Of a DNA stretch of 64,000 nucleotides, positions 58,746 to 64,000 are shown one piece after another; within the stretch, counting starts at the first letter, position 1; each line of letters begins with the position of its first letter. The notes beneath the pieces are model-generated. The model worked only from the letters and a program-made list of their open reading frames with translations, was not told where the DNA came from and searched no databases. A program made the translations under genes and the position numbers. This DNA is from Vitellaria paradoxa (taxonomy: Eukaryota > Streptophyta > Magnoliopsida > Ericales > Sapotaceae), in NCBI GenBank assembly GCA_019916065.1, contig CM034241.1, forward strand, positions 5,991,920 to 6,055,919. Direction: 5' to 3'.

Positions 58746-59689
58746 TGAACATGCATTTTATCTCTAACAGAAAACAAATGTTATGAATTACAGGTATTAC
58801 AATCACACAAAATCAAACATGGTGAACATCCAGTACCGTTCGAATCTAATCTCAGTCATTAATAAAGTTGAATCCATTAACTTGACAAAAGTACACCATG
58901 TATATCTCCAACGAACTCCATTTTGGTAGCTCATCCTCAGTATATTAAGTTGTAAAATTAACAATCATCAAAACATTTGATCCACATTTCAAAGCTTTCA
59001 ATTTAGGTGGAATCAAGCTTCGTATCAAAGAGAGAGAGTTGCGAACGATGTTTGGAATAGAACACGGTGAACAATTGATAGACAGCGCCAAAAAACTCAT
59101 AAGGCCAGGCACTGAATTCGTCTCTTGTAGATTCCATAGGTTACGACGAATTAAAAAACAGAACATATCTGATGCTTTGTGGCAGGTTGCTGAAGAGCAA
59201 ACACACATTGGCAGAGAAGATGTCGCAAGACTTTTTACATTGTTCTGTTTGGCAACCTTGTTTGTCCTTAACAAAGGACATTCATTGTCGTGGCACTATA
59301 CCACATTGGTTGAAAATTGGGTGAAATCCGTCAATACAATTGGAGTGCTTATATATTAAAATTCTTGGAGAATAGTTTGTGCTCAGAATCTAGAAACAAA
59401 GGTGTTGCAGGCTGTGTTATAATGTTGCCAGTAACCTTTTCATATCATAATCTATATTATATGTTGGTACTGTCTTATGAACTTCATTCAACTAATGAAC
59501 CGTAACAAATGATAAAGTATTGGATCTGTGAACACACTACTCTGGTCCAACAAGCACAGAAGAGTGCAACACCTAGATGTCTAGTCTGGGATCTCAAGCT
59601 ATTGTCCAATGCGTTGAAAAAAATGAATCTCAAAAAGTTGAATCAAGATCAGGTACTATTTCTGATAAAATAAATCATGTGTGACTACT

Positions 59690-60000
59690 TTTTGTATTTT
59701 ATGGTGCTGTTTGCATGTTAAATATATTCGGTACTGTTTTTGAAAGAGCATTCATCTTATACAAAAATAGTACCGCATCCATGTGGTACTGTCAGCCATT
59801 TCATTGGATATGCAACTCCTTTTTGTATTTCATCGTCCTATTTGCAATCTAGATACATTCGGTACTATTTTTGAAAAAGCATGCATTCTATACAAAACAG
59901 TACCGCATACATTTGGCACTGTCATGTATGTGGTACTGTTGGCCATTCTTTGTCTGTGTGGCCTCTTTTTGTGTTTCATGATGACGTTTGCATCTGATAA
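59690..60000. repeat. Two 147-bp-type units inside an intron of the Ulp1-like gene
   Basis: ATTCGGTACTGTTTTTGAAA near 59728 and ATTCGGTACTATTTTTGAAA near 59857, with GTACCGCATCCATGTGGTAC and ACAGTACCGCATACAT between. They are the same repeat as in the left arm and lie within the intron 59653-60075. Confidence 0.85.
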
Positions 60001-61644
60001 AATAAATCATATTATATTCAACAATATATTCATTGACATACTAATGAATTCTAGAATTGATGAACAAAATCTCAGGTAATAGTACTTGATCTTGATAATG
60101 ATGATGATGAAAGGATACAAACAGAAGATTACATCATTGGGTCAGAACAAACAGTACCGGAATCAACTAGCAAAACTGCTGGAACAAGTGATGATGAATT
60201 ACTAATTTCTGACATTCTTCAAAAACTAAAGTCAAACGTAGTCCATCTAAAGAAGACAAAAGAAAGTGAGCCAAAACAAAAGGTGTCTGGTACTACCGTT
60301 AAAGATACCTCAAAAACTCCTGAACTTAATCAATTTGGTATTGTTCCCTCGACCATAGCTAAAACTATTCCAGCAACAGTACCAGTATCTGATGAAGGGA
60401 CCTTACCAGACACAGTACCAGAAAAAGTCCCAGAACAAGAGGCACCAGAACAAGAGACACAAGAGGCTACATCATTAGAAACAGTACCAATTCAGCAACA
60501 CACTGATCCAGTTGCTTCAATTTTAACAAGTTTGAACCGTCAACAAATAGAAAAGCTAAAGCAACAAATCAAGGAAAAAGATGATAAGATTGATGAATTG
60601 GAAAAGCAAATAATGGAAAATGATGAAACGTTCACAAAATTGTCCTTTGACAATGAACATCTCAACTTGCAAAACACAAACCTAAAGGCAGAACTTGATA
60701 ATATCAATGCAGTTGTTGAATTGTTAAGGGCTGAACCTGTCGAATCTAGCGTCCACCAGGTGACGCAGAAACATGCAGCAACTGAGGCGACCAAGGAACA
60801 ACAAACTCCAGCTGCAAACAAACCACCTTCAATGTACAAGGGGATTAAGGACAAAAAACGCCAAATGAAAAAAGATCCTCAGTTCACATACACTAGTAAA
60901 AAAAAATGTTGCTAAAAAACAAAAGGCAGAAACTCCGGTAGTTGACCCCAAAGACATAGAATTTGACATTATAGACGTTGAGCTTTTACAACTGTCTAAA
61001 CATCAATCTGAGCCCAAGCAACCTTCACTGAAGCAGATTATTTCAAGTTTTCGACAAAACACACACCTATCAGATTTCGAAAAGAAACGGATCTTGAAAC
61101 TCATTAATATTGAGGGACAAGCGTAAGATAATATTTAACTCTCTCTTTTTATATTACTTGTCAAGTTTAATAAATTTACTTGCTATCATCTAGTGTTGTT
61201 CTCTCTTTTTTACGATAATGGGTACTGTTATTCCTTTATCTGGTACTGTTAACATAAATATTTCAAACTCAAATTACTTAACTCATGTTTTTTTTTTTGG
61301 CTGATCTTATTGACATCTCACTGTATACACACAACATAGTGCAATTGTTTGGACTGTACCAAATGAACCACTTTGCATGATCACCATTGAAGATATCTAC
61401 AACCTCATAGCCAATGAGAGTATATCAGACATGGTACGTATATATGATTAACTTGTATTTCTACAGACTTAATAAAGTATGTTAACTATTTCTTAACATC
61501 AACAAATTAATCTGTGATTTACTGATAACAATATTTGCCCAGCTTATTGACTGTCATGCACGCTATCTGGAATCAACACAAGAGGAATCAGTCCACAGCA
61601 CTTTCCCCAAAAGATGCTTATACTTTAGCAGTTTGTGTTGGGTA

Positions 61645-62020
61645 AAATATGTGACATCTTTTTGTGTTTAATGGTGCTTTTTGTATACTTGATATATTCG
61701 ATACTCTTTTTACATGACCATAAATGTTATAAGAAACAGTACCACATAGATGTGGTACTCTCGGCCATGTGGTACTATTAGCACATGCGATGGATATGTC
61801 AACCAATGTGGTACTGTCAACCATGAGATGGATATATGACATATTTTTGAGTTTCATGGTGTTATTGGCATGCTAGAATCATTCGGTACTGTTTTTGCGA
61901 GAGCATGCATCTTAAGGGAAACAGTACCGTAAGCATGTGGTATTCTCATTCATGTGGTACTATCAGCCATACATTGAATATGTGACCTTTTTTGTCTTTA
62001 ATGGTGTTGTTCTCTTAATT
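61645..62020. repeat. 147-bp-type units inside a second intron of the Ulp1-like gene
   Basis: Contains TTTTTGTGTTTAATGGTGCT, AAACAGTACCACATAG, CATTCGGTACTGTTTTTGCG and GTGGTACTATCAGCC in the order of the array, inside the intron 61642-62081. Confidence 0.85.
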
Positions 62021-62830
62021 ATTTAACACAACTATACAAAAAAAATATATATCTAACAATATGCATTTTTTATTGTTGTAGTCATTTGTTGTATTTGAGA
62101 GAAATTATGCAGCTCGAGAAACCCATATTGATCAAAAGCTGTAATTATCTGATACATACAAACTACTTGTATTCCATTTGAATACAAGTGGAACAAGAAT
62201 CCCTGCTGATCCCAACCATTGGACCCTTCTGGTATTGGATAGAGATACGTGGACATGGACACATTATAATTCCATGAAACCACTTAAAGCAAATTCCATA
62301 GATATGTATTTTGAGGATGCAGGGAAAGTGGTAAAATTCTATATGTAAATTTATACATAATTTCATTGGTACTCTTTTCTGCTATTTACAACAGTATCGA
62401 TACTGTTTATTACAACTGATACTGTCTCGACATTTTGATTGCTAATTGTCACATTGTATCAGAAAAGAGTACGTGGAATCGAAGCTTAAAGACCAATACC
62501 CCAATGATCCAATAACAAAAAACATTAAACCCACCAGCATGGAATTCGAATACCCAATGGTTTCTGCAGCAAATTGCCCACAACAAGGATCTACAACATA
62601 AGCCACATCCTCTTGTATTCATGCAAATTGTTGAACACCTCTAACTAAATTCTTACAACCTATAACATCTTGTGTGCAGTGTTGACTGTGGGCCAATGGT
62701 GTGCTATATAATGCAATGCTTATCAAATGATGAACCACTTGACCCGATGCTTTCAGAAGAAGCTATAAAAGCTTACCGAGCAAAGATGCTATCACAATTT
62801 CTGTCCATTAGTGATGTACAAACATCGTGA

Positions 62831-63683
62831 TTGTAATTAACACAGTATCAGTCCACACTTTGATTCTTTTTAACAACATACTTGTATATTCTACATTTGT
62901 TTGCTGTAAATTGAATGGTATTGTTTATACTAATACAAATAGTCAATGTTCATTGAATGATATTGTTTGTGCTAAAATAAATAGTCATGGTTTTTGTGCA
63001 TTTGTATGATAATTCTTGGTATGTTGATTCTTGTGATGTTGATAGTACTACAAATAGTACCGATTGATACGCTATTAGCAACAGTACCGGTATTAATATA
63101 AACGGTACCGGTACTATTTGTATGAAGTAATTAATCTCAATACCAACGTATTGCAAATGCAGTTTACTTGTGAAAACACTTACAACTATTGTCACCAACA
63201 AATTTTTATTTCTTTTAAACATAAGAATGACAACGGTACTGTCTGCAAATCTAAAATTGATACACTATAAGGAACAGTACCGGTATTAATATAAACAGTA
63301 CTGGTACTATTTTATACTGGTACTGTTTGTATGAAGTAATTAATCTCAATACCAACGTATCGCAAATGCAGTTTACTTGTGAAAACACTTACAACTATTG
63401 TCACCAACAAATTTTATGTTCTTTACACATAAGAATGACAACGGTACTGTCTGAAAATCTAAAATTGATACACTATAAGGAACAGTACCAGTATTAATAA
63501 AAACAGTACTGGTACTATTTTATACCGCTATCATTCTCAATACCAACATTGAAACGAATATTGCTGAATAAATAACTATCGCAAAAATGGATTGAAACAT
63601 ACTCATTATTAATTCAAAAACAGTACCATAACAAACAAATAATAACAGACTTCTTCACAGCATAATTTTGGAAAAAAAATAAT
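62831..63683. other. Spacer between the convergent MULE genes
   Basis: No gene. Mostly the tandem repeat at 63062-63545. Both genes end into this segment. Confidence 0.7.
63062..63545. repeat. Tandem repeat of about 193-208 bp between the convergent MULE genes
   Basis: Units start at ATTGATACRCTAT near 63063, 63256 and 63464; the third is partial. Each has AACAGTACCGGTATTAAT, AACAGTACTGGTACTATTT, CTCAATACCAACGTAT, ACTTACAACTATTGTCACC and CAACGGTACTGTCTG. They carry the same 8-mer as the left array but are otherwise a different unit. Confidence 0.88.
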
Positions 63684-64000
63684 TCAACTCAACGGCTCTT
63701 TGCAAGTCTTCTTATTACGAGAGCCCATGCGACCACAATGACCACAACGAATTATTCGTACAAGCTCACCAGTTGATCTAATCCTACGCTTCTTTGGCCT
63801 TCCAGCTGGTCTCCATGTTATTGGAGGTAATATTGAACTATTACAGTCTGCAAACTCTTGGATTATATCTGTCGGTATTGGAACAATCACACCTTCGTAT
63901 GCCAATTTGTAATTATCAACATTAAAGTACTCATTAACAAACTCACTCAAAGATCTGTTAATCCTCCCAATAACAGCAAATGCATGAGAGCATGGAAAAC
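63684..64000 (-). CDS. MULE (MURA-type) transposase, C-terminal part, cut by the window edge
   Basis: Read on the minus strand from 64000 to the TGA at 63684-63686. The frame is open to the edge and starts within PCSHAFAVIGRINRSLSEF, the end of the SWIM zinc finger (C-x-H) that follows the catalytic DDE domain in MULE transposases. Then come the usual EYFNVDNYKLAYEG segment, ITWRPAGRPKKRR, a basic AT-hook-like stretch, and a C-terminal zinc knuckle. The knuckle reads CGHCGRMGSRNKKTC: the usual histidine is Ser and the spacing is one residue longer, so it may not bind zinc. No break is visible in the about 105 codons in view. It converges on the Ulp1-like gene 850 bp away. Confidence 0.9.
   Translation of the reverse strand, partial: FPCSHAFAVIGRINRSLSEFVNEYFNVDNYKLAYEGVIVPIPTDIIQEFADCNSSILPPITWRPAGRPKKRRIRSTGELVRIIRCGHCGRMGSRNKKTCKEPLS

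Larger units (their letters stand above)
58819..62830 (+). pseudogene. Ulp1-like (C48) cysteine peptidase gene of the MULE, decayed
   Basis: Family of SUMO-protease-like proteins carried by plant MULEs. Exons inferred from protein pattern and GT..AG sites: about 58819-59652, 60076-61122, 61340-61433, 61543-61641, 62082 to about 62330, about 62465-62604 and 62690-62830. The N-terminal part has FDPHFKAFNLGG and the segment ISDALWQVAEEQTHIGREDV. The middle exon has acidic and Thr-Val-Pro-rich text, then a coiled coil (about 60535-60735). The C48 catalytic part has NHWTLLVLD (His), HYNSMKP (Asn where Asp is usual), CPQQGS (Gln) and VDCGPMVCY (Cys). Breaks: frame changes near 58922, 59315 and in an A9 run at 60898-60906, stops at 59503 and 62142, and a missing GT donor near 62604 (reads ATAAGC). 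Catalytic residues survive, but the gene cannot make a whole protein. The first exon border is uncertain. Confidence 0.78.
57311..64000. mobile_element. Mutator-like element (MULE) with Ulp1-like gene, left part
   Basis: Defined by a MURA-type transposase 3' end on the minus strand at the window edge and a convergent Ulp1-like peptidase gene on the plus strand. This arrangement resembles the ULP-carrying Kaonashi-type MULEs described in plants. The left terminus is inferred near 57311-57320 (GGGGTTTTCGGAGGCCG), where similarity between the RABC2 units ends. The right terminus, the full transposase and the expected 8-11 bp target duplication lie outside the window. The element's own sequence is saturated with GGTACTGT/ACAGTACC words. 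Confidence 0.8.

Overview
The window is nuclear DNA from a flowering plant, most likely a eudicot. It is AT-rich, its genes have AT-rich introns with GT..AG borders, and it holds plant-type families: an EAR-motif C2H2 zinc-finger repressor, Rab18-type RABC2 GTPases with a double-cysteine tail, Ty1/copia elements primed by initiator Met-tRNA, a TRIM, hAT and PIF-like MITEs, a tRNA-derived SINE, and a Mutator-like element (MULE) carrying a Ulp1-like peptidase gene. I cannot name the species.

Layout. 1-22 kb is transposon-dominated: a 6.5-kb copia element (1743-8292, TSD ATCCA), MITE-rich spacer with a SINE on the minus strand (9841-10082), and a 5.5-kb copia element (14626-20107, TSD AAATA). 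Both copia elements are recent by LTR similarity but dead: each has stops or frameshifts and each has lost a different catalytic aspartate of reverse transcriptase. 22.4-23.2 kb holds the single-exon zinc-finger gene on the plus strand, the clearest intact gene. 26.5-32.3 kb holds a six-exon ankyrin-repeat gene on the plus strand whose splice sites are intact but whose exons 1 and 2 each carry a frame break. Its 4-kb first intron contains an old TRIM in which each LTR was later hit by a different hAT element, and one of those carries about 750 bp of nearly pure alternating purine-pyrimidine DNA.

34.3-57.3 kb is a direct tandem duplication of about 11-12 kb, each copy with one complete six-exon RABC2 gene on the minus strand (34647-42553 and 45975-55184). 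Copy A (213 aa) looks normal. Copy B (208 aa) is open but has lost the Rab-family switch I signature and has a different tail. MITE insertions present in one copy and absent from the other postdate the duplication. A related repeat lies before each copy and may have served as the recombination substrate.

57.3-64 kb is the left part of a MULE that runs off the window. A decayed Ulp1-like cysteine peptidase gene (plus strand) converges on the 3' end of a MURA-type transposase (minus strand). A tandem repeat of about 147 bp fills the left arm and recurs inside two introns of the peptidase gene. The 8-mer ACAGTACC/GGTACTGT occurs about 37 times in 6.4 kb, including in exons, where it encodes Thr-Val-Pro. 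This is the least ordinary signal in the window.

Functionally, the host genes are a transcriptional repressor, a small ankyrin adaptor-like protein and membrane-traffic GTPases. They are not an operon-like unit. From memory, Arabidopsis has an ankyrin gene (AT3G09890) close to RABC2B (AT3G09910), so ankyrin next to RABC2 may be conserved synteny.
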